A stretch of DNA of 57,183 bases from CAIMZW01 sp037135095 (GCA_037135095.1 JBAXKZ010000006.1:1-57183); one strand, 5' to 3'. Numbered from the stretch's first letter, positions 16,703 to 25,458 are shown. Notes: generated by a model from the letters alone, not told the origin. Made by a program: numbers and translations.

Positions 16703-17503
16703 ATGCAAAGTTCCAACCCAGTCTTTAGCCGGGTAGTTAATCCCCGACGTGGGTATGCAGCTATGGGTAGTTCTGATGTGGCAGTAATTCCAACCCAGAC
16801 GGTCGAGGAGATCTACAGCGCTCCTGCCGCCTCGTCATTGCGCACTGGTCGGATGACCATCGATGACGTTGTAACTCGTACCGGAATGCTTTTTGCAATC
16901 TTGGTCGCCACCGGTGGCGCCGCTTGGTACCTGAACCTGGGAACCCCAGTTCTTTTCGTTGGCATGCTTGGAGCTTTTGCGCTCGGCATGGTCAACACTT
17001 TCAGTAAGAGGATTCGTCCGCCACTAGTGATTGCTTATGCAGCGCTAGAAGGTTTGGCGCTCGGAGTTTTGAGCCATGTATACGAGACCGTTTATCCCGG
17101 CATCGTTTCGCAGGCACTTCTTGGAACCGTTGCCGCCTTTACAGGTGTATTGATCATGTACAAATCTGGTCGAGTTCGGGTAACTCCAAAGTTCACTCGC
17201 GTGATGATGGGTGCCATTGTTGGTTACATGATCTTGGGTGTTGGCAGCATGATCGCTTCATTTGCCGGCGTTGGTCAGGGCTATGGTTTCTATGGCGTTC
17301 ACGGCTTGGGTCTATTGCTCGCTGTTGGTGGCGTAGCTCTTGCCAGCTTCTTCTTGATCTTGGATTTTGATCAGGTCGATAAGATGATCAAGGCAGGTGT
17401 ACCTCATGAAGAATCATGGCGTGCTGGCTTTGGTTTGATGGTCACGGTGGTTTGGCTATATCTTGAAATCTTGCGACTTATTTCGATCCTTCGTCGGGAT
17501 TAA
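16703..17503 (+). CDS. Bax inhibitor-1/YccA family membrane protein
   Basis: Seven-helix membrane protein of the BI-1 (TMBIM) superfamily, whose bacterial members act as pH-sensitive Ca2+ leak channels in at least one studied case. The 266-residue protein has a roughly 60-residue hydrophilic N-terminus starting SNPVFSRV, typical of the actinobacterial branch, then GRMTIDDVVTRTGML and seven hydrophobic stretches. The conserved acidic pair near the C-terminus is seen in ILDFDQVDKMI. Strong Shine-Dalgarno. Its own transcript ends at a strong terminator 20 nt downstream. Physiological role here is unknown. Confidence 0.85.
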   Translation: MQSSNPVFSRVVNPRRGYAAMGSSDVAVIPTQTVEEIYSAPAASSLRTGRMTIDDVVTRTGMLFAILVATGGAAWYLNLGTPVLFVGMLGAFALGMVNTFSKRIRPPLVIAYAALEGLALGVLSHVYETVYPGIVSQALLGTVAAFTGVLIMYKSGRVRVTPKFTRVMMGAIVGYMILGVGSMIASFAGVGQGYGFYGVHGLGLLLAVGGVALASFFLILDFDQVDKMIKAGVPHEESWRAGFGLMVTVVWLYLEILRLISILRRD

Positions 17504-17523
17504 TTCTCGATCGAAATTTATCG

Positions 17524-17554
17524 GCGGCTCTGCTTCGGCAGGGCCGCTTTTTTA
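17524..17554 (+). terminator. Intrinsic terminator of the BI-1 gene
   Basis: A 10-bp stem (17524-17533 with 17538-17547, one G-U pair) capped by a UUCG tetraloop and followed by a run of seven T. Very clear rho-independent terminator. Confidence 0.92.
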
Positions 17555-17561
17555 TTGCATG

Positions 17562-18761
17562 TTATTTAATATGACTCTTACGAGTCTCCTTTAAAGTGGA
17601 GCCTAAGACGATGGCGATTGAGAAGACGATCGCCGATGCGATAAATGCCGCGCGGTAAGAAATTAGATCTGCTAAATAACCCAAAACAATTGGTCCCACG
17701 ATCATGCCGGCATCACCAGCCATCTGCCAGATTGCAATTACTTGCCCACCCTTGCCACCAAAAAGATCACCGACAACGCTGGCCGGAGCTGTTCCCATAA
17801 ATGCGCCACCTAGGCCAAAGAGAATCATGGCGGCGAAGTAGAGCCAAGGATGGTTAGCCAGAATTAGCGCGCCTAAAGCGCTCATGAGTAACGACGTTCC
17901 GATCAAAATGGCAAATCTTCGCCCCTTGTGATCTGAAATTTTGCCGGCATAAATCAACAGTGCACCTTGCGCTAGCGCGGAGACGGTAAAACCCAAGCCA
18001 ACGATGGTGGTTGTGGAGTGCAGATTCTCTTTTACGAAGAGCGGCAGGATCGAATTTCGAAGGCCAAAAAGCACCCAGTTAGTTACGAATGCCAACACCA
18101 AGGTGACTCGATATGGATAGACCTTTAGGGCGTCGCGAATTGAAATTCGATCATTGGGGTCTTGGACGCTGGCAACTTTTGAACCTAGGCGTTTTTCATT
18201 TAGGAAGAAGTAGGCAACGAAAGAGGCCATAAGTAAGGTAACGGCATAAACGAAGAAGGGGGCGCGAAGAGAAATTGCGCTGAGAATGCCGCCAAATGCT
18301 GGTCCTGCAATGCCGCCCAGCAGGAAGCCGCTGTTATAAAAGGATTGTCCTTGGGCTCGTTGATCATCAGAGACCGAGCGCATTAATAGCGCACCTGCCG
18401 AAACTGAAAACATCGATGAGCCAAGTCCACCAGCGGCACGAAAGGATAAGAGTTGCCAATAATTTTGCGCTAATCCAGCGGCCAGCGAAGAGAGGGAGAC
18501 CATCAAAAGCCCGACTGCTAAAGTCTTTCGTTCGCCGAAGCGGTCAACTAATCGTCCCGAGATTAAACCAGAACCAAAGCGCGCCATTGCAAATGAGGAA
18601 ATTACCAATCCAATCGCAGTTTTGTTCACGCCAAAAGAGCGAGCAAAGATCGGGATGGCTGGAACAATTAACCCGTAGCCAACCGCGACAAAAAAACCAA
18701 CTACCGAAAGGACTAATACCTCTCTCGGCAGTTGGTTACTTTTTAACTTTTTATTAGGCAA
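17562..18761 (-). CDS. MFS transporter
   Basis: Major facilitator superfamily exporter with 12 predicted helices. Visible motif A RLVDRFGERKT follows helix 2, and a second copy (GKISDHKGRR) follows helix 8. The frame is open back to 18854 inside the upstream DHA2 gene, but the first residues there are not transporter-like. I chose TTG at 18761 (399 residues, starting MPNKKLKSNQLPRE), which overlaps the DHA2 stop by 8 nt and has GCGAGG just upstream. ATG 18794 is an alternative. It lies in an apparent two-gene efflux operon with the DHA2 transporter. Substrate unknown. Confidence 0.85.
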   Translation of the reverse strand: MPNKKLKSNQLPREVLVLSVVGFFVAVGYGLIVPAIPIFARSFGVNKTAIGLVISSFAMARFGSGLISGRLVDRFGERKTLAVGLLMVSLSSLAAGLAQNYWQLLSFRAAGGLGSSMFSVSAGALLMRSVSDDQRAQGQSFYNSGFLLGGIAGPAFGGILSAISLRAPFFVYAVTLLMASFVAYFFLNEKRLGSKVASVQDPNDRISIRDALKVYPYRVTLVLAFVTNWVLFGLRNSILPLFVKENLHSTTTIVGLGFTVSALAQGALLIYAGKISDHKGRRFAILIGTSLLMSALGALILANHPWLYFAAMILFGLGGAFMGTAPASVVGDLFGGKGGQVIAIWQMAGDAGMIVGPIVLGYLADLISYRAAFIASAIVFSIAIVLGSTLKETRKSHIK

Positions 18762-20427
18762 GCGCCTCGCCCGCAGCTTCTTCTTTAGCAGCATGATGTG
18801 CAGCACCGGTTCGCAATGGTGTCTCACGCAAGAAGAGCGCCAAAATAAATCCAACTGCAGTGATTGGTGCGGCAGTTAGAAATACAATATGGAATGACTG
18901 AACAAATGAGTGCAACACAGTGCTTTGAAGTTGTGGTGAGAAAGTCTTCAAGACTGAAGTGTTGTTCTGAAGGGCAGCGAATTTGCTGGGGTCAGCACCG
19001 GCCATGGCCGCTGGATTGCTAGCCGCTAACTGCGCCACGTTAATTGGCAAGTAGTGAGCCAATCGGTTGGCATAAACGGTACCGAAGACTGCAACACCTA
19101 TGGTGCTACCGATTGAGCGGAAGAAGGTATTGGCGCTAGTTGCAACGCCCATATCTTTAAAGTCGACGGCATTCTGAAGCGCGATAACAATGGTCTGCAT
19201 CGAAAGGCCCAGTCCCGCACCGATCGCGATGGCATAGATTGAAAGTTGCCAGAATGGCGTGTTCTCTTTCAAGGTCGAAAGTGCCAGGATGCCCAAGGTC
19301 ATGATTGCCAGACCCATGATTGGGAAGCGCTTGTAATGGCCGTGTTTGCTAATTAATTTACCGCTGGTGATTGACATCGAAACGATGCCCAACATAAATG
19401 GAATCAATTTCAAGCCCGCAACCGTTGCGGAGTTACCTTTAACAACCTGTAAGTAGAGCGGCAACATAACAATGGCGCCGAACATGCCGGCACCGATAAC
19501 AACGCCTAGGGCGGAGGTTAAGGAGAAGGTGTGGTTTTTAAATAGTTCCAACGGCAGAATTGGTTCTGTAGCTCTAGTCTCTTGATAAAGAAATGCGAGA
19601 ATCAAAACCAAGGCAATTGCGAATGCGGTAATTGTCTTCGGGCTAGTCCATCCGTAGTTGCTCAACTTCACTCCAGCTTTAACCAAGCCATCGGCGCCCT
19701 TAGGAGCATGTTCTGGGCCGTAGACCGAGAAAGCAAGAAGCAATGAGGAGACTCCTGAGACCATAAGGAGCGCGCCCAAGTAATCGATCTTGTGTTCGCG
19801 CTTTACCTTTGGAATGTGAAGAGAGGCAGTCGTAATAACTAGCGCAGCGATTCCGAAAGGCAGGTTGATGTAGAAAATCCAACGCCAGCCAACCACGCCA
19901 AAGATGTGAGCTCGGTCAGAGAAGAAGCCACCAAGTAGTGGTCCGGCAACCGAGGAGAGACCCCAGACGGCACCGAAGTAGCCCTGGTATTTTCCACGTT
20001 CGCGCGGCGAGACGATATCTCCGATGATTACGAAGGTCAGTGCCATGAGGCCACCAGCGCCAAGGCCTTGGATGGCACGGAAAATAATTAGCTGAGTCAT
20101 GCTCTGGGCAGCGCCAGCGGCAAAGGATCCGATCAAAAAGGTGATGATCGCGAATTGGAAGACCGGGCGACGGCCGTATAAGTCGGAGATCTTGCCGTAG
20201 AGCGGGGTCGAGGCAGTTGATGTGAGCAGATAGGCGGTCACGACCCAGGTGTAGTGGGTCAAACCATTGAAATCCTCAACGATGCGCTTGAGCGCCGTTG
20301 AGACGATGGTTTGATCCAGCGCCGCAAGCAACATGCCAACCATAAGTCCGCTGAGAACGGCCATGATTTCTTTATGGGTTAGTTGTTTTGTGGTTCCCGG
20401 TGTGGCTTTTTTGGCTTCTGCAGACAT
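18754..20427 (-). CDS. DHA2 (EmrB/QacA) family 14-TM drug exporter
   Basis: Proton-driven multidrug efflux protein of the DHA2 class. The 557 residues hold 14 hydrophobic helices. Family signatures: LDQTIVSTALKRI in helix 1 (acidic residue of motif D1), TPLYGKISDLYGRRPVF (motif A), and GAGMFGAIVMLPLYLQ. A long extracytoplasmic loop before the last helix contains the Ala-rich ASNPAAMAGADPSKFAALQ stretch. The start ATG has AGAAGGA at correct spacing. It is divergent from the DrrAB genes across a 180-bp region rich in inverted repeats. Confidence 0.9.
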   Translation of the reverse strand: MSAEAKKATPGTTKQLTHKEIMAVLSGLMVGMLLAALDQTIVSTALKRIVEDFNGLTHYTWVVTAYLLTSTASTPLYGKISDLYGRRPVFQFAIITFLIGSFAAGAAQSMTQLIIFRAIQGLGAGGLMALTFVIIGDIVSPRERGKYQGYFGAVWGLSSVAGPLLGGFFSDRAHIFGVVGWRWIFYINLPFGIAALVITTASLHIPKVKREHKIDYLGALLMVSGVSSLLLAFSVYGPEHAPKGADGLVKAGVKLSNYGWTSPKTITAFAIALVLILAFLYQETRATEPILPLELFKNHTFSLTSALGVVIGAGMFGAIVMLPLYLQVVKGNSATVAGLKLIPFMLGIVSMSITSGKLISKHGHYKRFPIMGLAIMTLGILALSTLKENTPFWQLSIYAIAIGAGLGLSMQTIVIALQNAVDFKDMGVATSANTFFRSIGSTIGVAVFGTVYANRLAHYLPINVAQLAASNPAAMAGADPSKFAALQNNTSVLKTFSPQLQSTVLHSFVQSFHIVFLTAAPITAVGFILALFLRETPLRTGAAHHAAKEEAAGEALA

Positions 20428-20476
20428 TAGTGTCCTTCTCTTTGAGAATCAGTGGTTCGGAATTCAAATAGCAATT

Positions 20477-20522
20477 GGTTCAACCTCAGGTTCGAAACAA
20501 ATGGAACCGTTGAACTTTCAAC
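20477..20522. repeat. Cluster of inverted repeats between divergent exporter genes
   Basis: GGTTCAACC (20477-20485), then GGTTC...GAACC (20489-20493 with 20504-20508), then GTTGAA-CT-TTCAAC (20509-20522). The half-site TTCAACC recurs at 20479-20485 and 20517-20523. The cluster looks like binding sites for a regulator of the DHA2 and DrrAB transcription units; no regulator gene lies next to them. Confidence 0.45.
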
Positions 20523-20583
20523 CATTATCTTACTACCTTGGGGCAACCTGCTCAGCCTGAATCTTATTCCCTCGGAGATTTCA

Positions 20584-20607
20584 CCTTAAGTTCGCTAAGG
20601 TAAGTAT
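20584..20607 (+). promoter_or_regulatory. Leaderless promoter element and inverted repeat before drrA-like gene
   Basis: TAAGGT (20596-20601) is 6 nt before the GTG start, fitting a leaderless -10. An inverted repeat CCTTA-N7-TAAGG (20584-20600) covers the same hexamer, so a bound regulator would block it. Confidence 0.45.
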
Positions 20608-21585
20608 GTGAAGAGCGTCATAGCGGAGAACCTCACTAAGACCTATCGAAATGGTGAGGTAAAAGCGCTGGCTGGCCTCAGCCTAGATGTAGAAGAAGGC
20701 ACTGTCCTTGCGGTCCTTGGACCCAATGGAGCAGGCAAAACTACCCTCGTTCGAATCTTGGCCACATTGTTAACTCCAGATACTGGGCGCGCCAGCGTTG
20801 GTGGGATCGATGTCGTAAAGGAACCAGATGCGGTTCGCCAAATTATTGGGCTTTCGGGGCAGTACGCCGCGCTTGATGAAACGCTCACTGGTTGGGATAA
20901 CTTAACGATGTTCGGGCGGCTCTATCACTTGAGCGGGAGCGCCTCAAAGAAACGAGCCGAAGAATTACTGGAACGTTTTTCATTGACCGAAGCGGCGAAG
21001 CGTCCAATCAGAACTTATTCCGGCGGTATGCGTCGTCGGTTGGACTTGGCGGCTTCTTTGATTATTAAGCCTAAAGTTCTATTTCTCGACGAACCAACGA
21101 CCGGTTTAGACCCACGCGGTCGCCAGGAGATGTGGGGCGTAATTGATGAGCTAGTAAAAGGTGGCGTCACCTTGTTATTGACCACGCAATATCTAGAAGA
21201 GGCTGATCACTTAGCAGATGACATAGCCGTAATCGATCACGGCACTGTAATCGCGCGCGGAACTTCTGATGTTTTAAAGAGCCAGGTGGGTGGCGAACGG
21301 TTAGAGCTCGTTGTCGAAAGTCATAATTTGTTGGCCGCTGTAGAACTCGTAAAAAGTGCGCTTGCAGTAGAACCATCGGTCGATGAAGGGATGCGTCGAA
21401 TCACGGTGCCGGTTTCTGAAAGCAGCGCCGCACTAGTAAAGGTCCTTCGCTTATTAGACGAAGCCAAGATTCACCCGCTCGATATCGCGCTAAAACGACC
21501 TTCACTAGATGATGTCTTCATTTCACTAACGGGACATGTCGCCGAAGAGGCTGCTATTGAAGTCGTGAAGAAGGGGCGCAAATGA
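20608..21585 (+). CDS. DrrA-like ABC transporter ATP-binding protein
   Basis: ATPase subunit of an ABC-2 type exporter of the daunorubicin-resistance (DrrA) family. Seen in order: Walker A GPNGAGKTT, signature YSGGMRRRLDLAASL, Walker B VLFLDEPTTGLD, and the switch region LTTQYLEEADHLADD typical of DrrA. A C-terminal accessory domain (about 225-310, ending LKRPSLDDVFISLTGH) is also DrrA-like. 325 residues is normal. The start is GTG. It overlaps the permease gene by 4 nt (ATGA), so the two are translationally coupled. Substrate may be a drug or lipid. Confidence 0.92.
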   Translation: MKSVIAENLTKTYRNGEVKALAGLSLDVEEGTVLAVLGPNGAGKTTLVRILATLLTPDTGRASVGGIDVVKEPDAVRQIIGLSGQYAALDETLTGWDNLTMFGRLYHLSGSASKKRAEELLERFSLTEAAKRPIRTYSGGMRRRLDLAASLIIKPKVLFLDEPTTGLDPRGRQEMWGVIDELVKGGVTLLLTTQYLEEADHLADDIAVIDHGTVIARGTSDVLKSQVGGERLELVVESHNLLAAVELVKSALAVEPSVDEGMRRITVPVSESSAALVKVLRLLDEAKIHPLDIALKRPSLDDVFISLTGHVAEEAAIEVVKKGRK

Positions 21586-22379
21586 TCCAGACAATTGGAG
21601 ATTGTTTAGTAATAACTAAACGCCAACTACTGCAACTGATTCGAGTCCCAGAAGTCATTATTTTTGCCACGATTCAACCAGCAATGTTCGTGCTGTTATT
21701 TCGCTACGTCTTTGGTGGCGCCATAAGTTCTGGCGTCCAAGGTGGCTATGTTCAACTACTTATGCCTGGGATCTTCGTTCAAACCGTTGCATTTACCTTG
21801 GCCGGAACCGCAGTGGGCTTGGCCGAAGATATGCAAAAAGGATTGATTGATCGATTTAGGTCGCTGCCGATCGCTCGTTCAGCCGTAGTAATTGGTCGAA
21901 CAATTGGCGATTCAACTCAAAATATCGTGACGTTGGTGGTTATGGCTTTGGTTGGATTTGCCGTGGGTTGGCGCCCAAGTTCGGGATTCTTCAAAGTATT
22001 TCTGGCATTTCTATTTCTTCTGGCTTTCGGTTTTTCAATGTCTTGGATTGGCGTTTTAATTGGACTCTCGGTTCGCGAGGCTCGAGTCGCCCAAAACTTG
22101 GTCTTTATCTCCGTCTTTCCACTGACCTTCTTATCTAATGCCTTTGCACCAACTACCGGTATGCCAAGAGTGCTGCAATATTTTGCTGAGTGGAATCCCG
22201 TTTCAACAATGGTCGCAGCTTGTCGCCAACTTTTTGGAACACCAAATCATTTTGGTGCCACGGCAAATTCTTGGCCAAGTCAGAATCCGTTGTGGATGTC
22301 CTTGATTTACATGGCGTTAATCGTTGGAATCTTTTTACCGCTCAGCGTTCGAAAGTATAAGAACGCCAGTTCTAAATAA
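21582..22379 (+). CDS. DrrB-like ABC-2 permease
   Basis: Membrane partner of the ATPase immediately upstream. The 265 residues hold six hydrophobic helices and the ABC-2 signature region LPIARSAVVIGRTIGDSTQN, with FLSNAFAPTTGMP before the last helices as in DrrB. The first cytoplasmic helix ends in QPAMFVLLFRYVFGGAI, typical of the family. It converges on greA with 13 nt between the stops and no obvious terminator. Confidence 0.9.
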   Translation: MIQTIGDCLVITKRQLLQLIRVPEVIIFATIQPAMFVLLFRYVFGGAISSGVQGGYVQLLMPGIFVQTVAFTLAGTAVGLAEDMQKGLIDRFRSLPIARSAVVIGRTIGDSTQNIVTLVVMALVGFAVGWRPSSGFFKVFLAFLFLLAFGFSMSWIGVLIGLSVREARVAQNLVFISVFPLTFLSNAFAPTTGMPRVLQYFAEWNPVSTMVAACRQLFGTPNHFGATANSWPSQNPLWMSLIYMALIVGIFLPLSVRKYKNASSK

Positions 22380-22392
22380 ATAGAAGTAAAAA

Positions 22393-22875
22393 CTAAACGT
22401 AGAGCTGGGCCTCGAGCACCGCAACCGAAATAGTTTTGCCATTTGGCGCGTTGTAGGTGACGGTATCGCCAATCTTGGCGCCCAGCACCGCCTTTCCTAG
22501 AGGTGATTTTTCACTGTAAACATCAACATCGCCGGAAGAGATTTCGCGGGAGCCAAGCAGGAATTTAACTTCATCGCCCATCATGTCGACCGTGACCAAC
22601 ATTCCAAGGCCAACAACCCCAGATTCACCGGCGGGGGGCGTACCAATGTGGGCATTTTCTAGCATGTGTTTTAGCTGGCGAATTCGAGCTTCGATTTTTC
22701 CTTGCTCGTCCTTTGCCGCGTGATAGCCGCCGTTCTCTTTCAGATCACCTTCGGAGCGAGCCGCTTCAATCTTTTTAATGATGTCGGCGCGACGCGGACC
22801 TTCAAGATCTACCAACTCTGCTTGAAGTCGGTCAGCGGCCTCTTGGGTCAACCAGGTCTGCGTAGGTGTGCTCAT
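22393..22875 (-). CDS. greA: Transcription elongation factor GreA
   Basis: Rescues backtracked RNA polymerase by stimulating transcript cleavage. The 160-residue protein has the N-terminal antiparallel coiled coil with acidic tip in SEGDLKENGGYHAAKDEQ and the C-terminal FKBP-like domain ending in SPLGKAVLGAKIGDTV. Actinobacterial GreA carries the TQTWLTQEAADRLQAEL start. No Shine-Dalgarno or close -10 precedes the ATG. The upstream neighbour on the same strand is a DUF4307 gene, as in mycobacteria (Rv1080c-Rv1081c). Confidence 0.95.
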   Translation of the reverse strand: MSTPTQTWLTQEAADRLQAELVDLEGPRRADIIKKIEAARSEGDLKENGGYHAAKDEQGKIEARIRQLKHMLENAHIGTPPAGESGVVGLGMLVTVDMMGDEVKFLLGSREISSGDVDVYSEKSPLGKAVLGAKIGDTVTYNAPNGKTISVAVLEAQLYV

Positions 22876-22907
22876 AAGGGCAGAGGTTACTAGTTATCCC
22901 AGGCTGG

Positions 22908-23312
22908 CTAGTTGCCAGTTCGACAACTATCGATTCCAGCGTTTACGGCCAAGAGCCGGGTCGGGATTCGAACGGTTCGGGTTACCGCCACTGAGCCTGC
23001 CGGAATAAGGTCGGTGAGCTCACCTACGACATTGGCCTGGAAATCGCGGGCGACTAACTGGCATTGGTGGGCGAGCCCGCTGTTACGAAAATTTAGGCTG
23101 TATCTAATCTCCATCGAACTCTTATCAATCGCAGCAAAAGAGATGAGGGTGCTGCGAATTTCGGGCTTGGAGTAATGATTAGCGCTCCAAATCAGCCAAC
23201 CGCCGCCGCTTAAACCAACTACCAATGCTGGCACCACCCAAGGTGCCCAGCGCTTAGTGCGAAGGCCGTAACGCTCCCGCAGAAAGGGATCGGTGAATTC
23301 ATTTTGGCTCAC
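22908..23312 (-). CDS. DUF4307 membrane protein
   Basis: 134-residue protein conserved next to greA in actinobacteria. It has a short cytoplasmic start with the conserved FLRERYG motif, one membrane segment (about 24-44) and an outside beta-rich domain (about 50-134) with two cysteines (Cys in AHQCQL and DSCRTG) that could form a disulfide. The function is unknown. The start is GTG at 23312, with TAGACT 8 nt upstream and no Shine-Dalgarno. In mycobacteria mca follows on the other side; here it is absent. Confidence 0.82.
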   Translation of the reverse strand: MSQNEFTDPFLRERYGLRTKRWAPWVVPALVVGLSGGGWLIWSANHYSKPEIRSTLISFAAIDKSSMEIRYSLNFRNSGLAHQCQLVARDFQANVVGELTDLIPAGSVAVTRTVRIPTRLLAVNAGIDSCRTGN

Positions 23313-23398
23313 AATAGGAAAGTCTAGGCGTTTGGCCAGCGAGCTCGTTAGGTTCTTGCCCAGAGAAAGAGGGCTGGGAAAAGGGAGATAATAAGAAC

Positions 23399-23551
23399 AT
23401 GTTGGTTCAAGCAGCTTCTGGCCAGACCTCGGTTGATGTTGGGGTTGCAGGCTCAGTCACGATGATCGTATTAACGATGGCTACCGCACTTTTGTTATGG
23501 AATTTCTATCGCCGCTATAAGCGAATGCAAAATCGAAACGATGAACAGTAG
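23399..23551 (+). CDS. Small single-pass membrane protein
   Basis: A 50-residue frame with a short acidic and polar start (ASGQTSVDVGVAGS), one membrane helix (about 20-37, MIVLTMATALLLWNFY) and a basic tail (RRYKRMQNRN). The stop overlaps the start of the SURF1 gene by 11 nt, implying coupling. GATAAT lies 6 nt before the ATG and GGGAG 11 nt before it. Size, topology and place (after greA-DUF4307, divergent) match a small mycobacterial membrane protein near mca (Rv1083-like). The function is not known. Confidence 0.7.
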   Translation: MLVQAASGQTSVDVGVAGSVTMIVLTMATALLLWNFYRRYKRMQNRNDEQ

Positions 23552-24293
23552 TCGCCTGCGACTACTCGCCATTTTCTTAGCCACGCTAATTGTCGCGGGC
23601 GGATTTACCTCCTTAGGAATTTGGCAGTTGCACCGGGCGCAGGAAGTTGCGCGACTTGGTCGACCAGTAGCTGACGCGGCCGCCGTCGAATTAGCTGCCG
23701 TTGCAACCCCAGGGGAGAATTTGAGGGCGGTCGGAATAAATCGAATCGTTCATCTGACCGGGAAATATCTTCAAAGTTTTGCCGCCCCAAATCAACAACT
23801 TCATTTAGTCTCTGCGCCAAAAAAGATTTCGGTCGCTAGCCTGAATGTCGGGCTTTTAATCTTGGATCCATCCGGAAGTTCACCTGGTTCCGGGACCAGC
23901 GCAATTTTGATAGCTCGTGGAATGGGGGGCGCCGAAAAGCTCCCAGAAGGGAGTATCTCGATCGTGGGTCGGCTCTACCCCCACCAAAATGGCGATCATG
24001 CCGCTGGCGACAGCCAGACTCTGAGTCGAATCGATCCAGCTCTTGTAGCCGGTATCAGTGGTTTGGATCTTTACGATGGCTTTGTGCAGGTAATTTCGGA
24101 GAAAATTGGCGCCACCGAAATTAACTTTCCCCGCGTTGCGAGCCCCCGCTTAAAAAGTTCTGCGCCGGGTTACTACTGGCAACACATTTCCTACGTCTTC
24201 GTATGGTGGTTCTTGGCGGGGCTAGTACTTATTGCTCCGTTCTGGTCTCGCAGGTCGAATCGTCTTAGTTCTACTTTAACCTCGGAGATATAA
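23541..24293 (+). CDS. SURF1-family protein
   Basis: Membrane assembly factor for haem-copper cytochrome oxidase. The 250 residues show the SURF1 layout: N-terminal helix (about 8-30) ending LGIWQLHRAQEV, a large periplasmic domain, and a C-terminal helix with HISYVFVWWFLAGLVLIAP, matching the SURF1 C-terminal signature. The middle domain is divergent (no classic GR-then-V pattern), so precise function is inferred from family. It starts inside the preceding small gene. Confidence 0.82.
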   Translation: MNSSRLRLLAIFLATLIVAGGFTSLGIWQLHRAQEVARLGRPVADAAAVELAAVATPGENLRAVGINRIVHLTGKYLQSFAAPNQQLHLVSAPKKISVASLNVGLLILDPSGSSPGSGTSAILIARGMGGAEKLPEGSISIVGRLYPHQNGDHAAGDSQTLSRIDPALVAGISGLDLYDGFVQVISEKIGATEINFPRVASPRLKSSAPGYYWQHISYVFVWWFLAGLVLIAPFWSRRSNRLSSTLTSEI

Positions 24294-24302
24294 GGTGTGG
24301 TC

Positions 24303-24638
24303 ATGACTCAAGCCCCTAGTAAATCCCTCACCAGCGCGATGATTCGCTTTCGCATTATGGCCATCTGGTCCGGCGTTATGTCGATTCTCCTTTGGTTTGT
24401 TCAAGTTCCGATTCACGTTTTTTCCCATAACACCACTTTGCAAGGGAATTTAGTTTGGATCGCCTTAATCCACGGTTACACCTACCCGCTCTATGTTTTG
24501 GCTGCCTTCCAATACTGTCTAAAAGCGCGCAAGAGTTTTCCAACCACAATCATTTTTATCTTGGCGGGAACACTTCCAATCGCATCCTTCGTGGCGGAGC
24601 GCCGAGCAGTTCGAGATTACAACGCCCTAACCAAATAA
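24303..24638 (+). CDS. DUF3817 membrane protein
   Basis: 111-residue protein with three hydrophobic helices and the family signature ALIHGYTYPLYVLAAFQY plus AGTLPIASFVAERRAVRDY near the C-terminus. Members are widespread in actinobacteria, often near respiratory or SURF1 genes; function unknown. I chose ATG 24303 rather than GTG 24297 because AAGGTG then lies 5-6 nt upstream. It follows the SURF1 gene by 9 nt and precedes uppS by 13 nt, so the three are probably one operon. Confidence 0.82.
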   Translation: MTQAPSKSLTSAMIRFRIMAIWSGVMSILLWFVQVPIHVFSHNTTLQGNLVWIALIHGYTYPLYVLAAFQYCLKARKSFPTTIIFILAGTLPIASFVAERRAVRDYNALTK

Positions 24639-24651
24639 TTAGAAATTAGTT

Positions 24652-25458
24652 ATGACTTCACTCGTTAAACGCTTCATCAAACCGGCGGTAAAGAGCGTGC
24701 TCTACCCACTTTATGAGCGTCGGTTACTTCGCCAACTTGATTTCGCACAGACTCCACATCACGTCGGAGTGATCTTGGATGGCAATCGACGATGGTCGAA
24801 AGCAAATCCAGCCGAAGATGGCGATACCTCATCGGCCCGTGGCCACAAGGCTGGCAGCGAGAAAATCATTGACCTCTTGAATTGGTGCGAAGAAGCCCAA
24901 GTGCAGGTGGTGACTTTATGGTTGTTATCCAATCAGAATCTAAACCGTCCGCCAGAAGAGTTGGTCCCATTGCTTCGGATCATCGGCGATGCGGTTAACG
25001 ATTTGGCGGCCAAACGGCGCTGGGAGATTCGACCCGTGGGTTCACTGGAACTGCTACCCGTTGAATTGCAGGAGCAACTGGCCATTGTGTCGGCGGCGAC
25101 TAAAGGAATTAAAGGGATCGTTGTAAATGTGGCGGTTGGTTATGGTGGCCGCTCCGAGATTGCCGATGCCGTTAAGAATTTAATTATTGAGGGGTCTCAA
25201 GCCGGCAAAACCCCAGTTGAAATTGCCGCAACGATCTCGGTTGATGAGATTGGACGCCATCTCTATACGGCAGGGCTACCTGATCCAGAATTGGTAATCC
25301 GAACTTCAGGGGAACAGCGCCTTGGCGGCTTCTTACTTTGGCAGTCAGCTCATTCCGAGTTCTATTTCTGCGAGGCTTATTGGCCAGATTTTCGGCGCGT
25401 GGATTTCTTGAGAGCGCTTAGGGCCTATGCGCAGCGTCATCGTCGATTCGGCATATAG
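24652..25458 (+). CDS. uppS: cis-prenyltransferase (undecaprenyl/short-chain Z-prenyl diphosphate synthase)
   Basis: Adds isopentenyl units in cis to allylic diphosphates to give the lipid carrier for cell-wall synthesis or its precursor. Signatures: HVGVILDGNRRWSK (catalytic Asp and diphosphate-binding loop), LWLLSNQNLNRPPEEL, and the C-terminal RTSGEQRLGGFLLWQ with SEFYFCEAYWPDF. Here DGNRRWSK is followed by a short insert (ANPAEDGDTSSARGH) before GHKAG, as in actinobacterial (Rv1086-like) enzymes that make Z-farnesyl or short products. Chain length cannot be read from sequence. 268 residues. A 15-nt segment at its end is repeated 38 nt downstream. Confidence 0.92.
   Translation: MTSLVKRFIKPAVKSVLYPLYERRLLRQLDFAQTPHHVGVILDGNRRWSKANPAEDGDTSSARGHKAGSEKIIDLLNWCEEAQVQVVTLWLLSNQNLNRPPEELVPLLRIIGDAVNDLAAKRRWEIRPVGSLELLPVELQEQLAIVSAATKGIKGIVVNVAVGYGGRSEIADAVKNLIIEGSQAGKTPVEIAATISVDEIGRHLYTAGLPDPELVIRTSGEQRLGGFLLWQSAHSEFYFCEAYWPDFRRVDFLRALRAYAQRHRRFGI

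Noticed and set aside
18762..18854. N-terminal extension of the MFS transporter inside the DHA2 gene
   Set aside because: Residues from this part are not transporter-like and overlap coding sequence of the upstream gene; a start at 18761 fits better.
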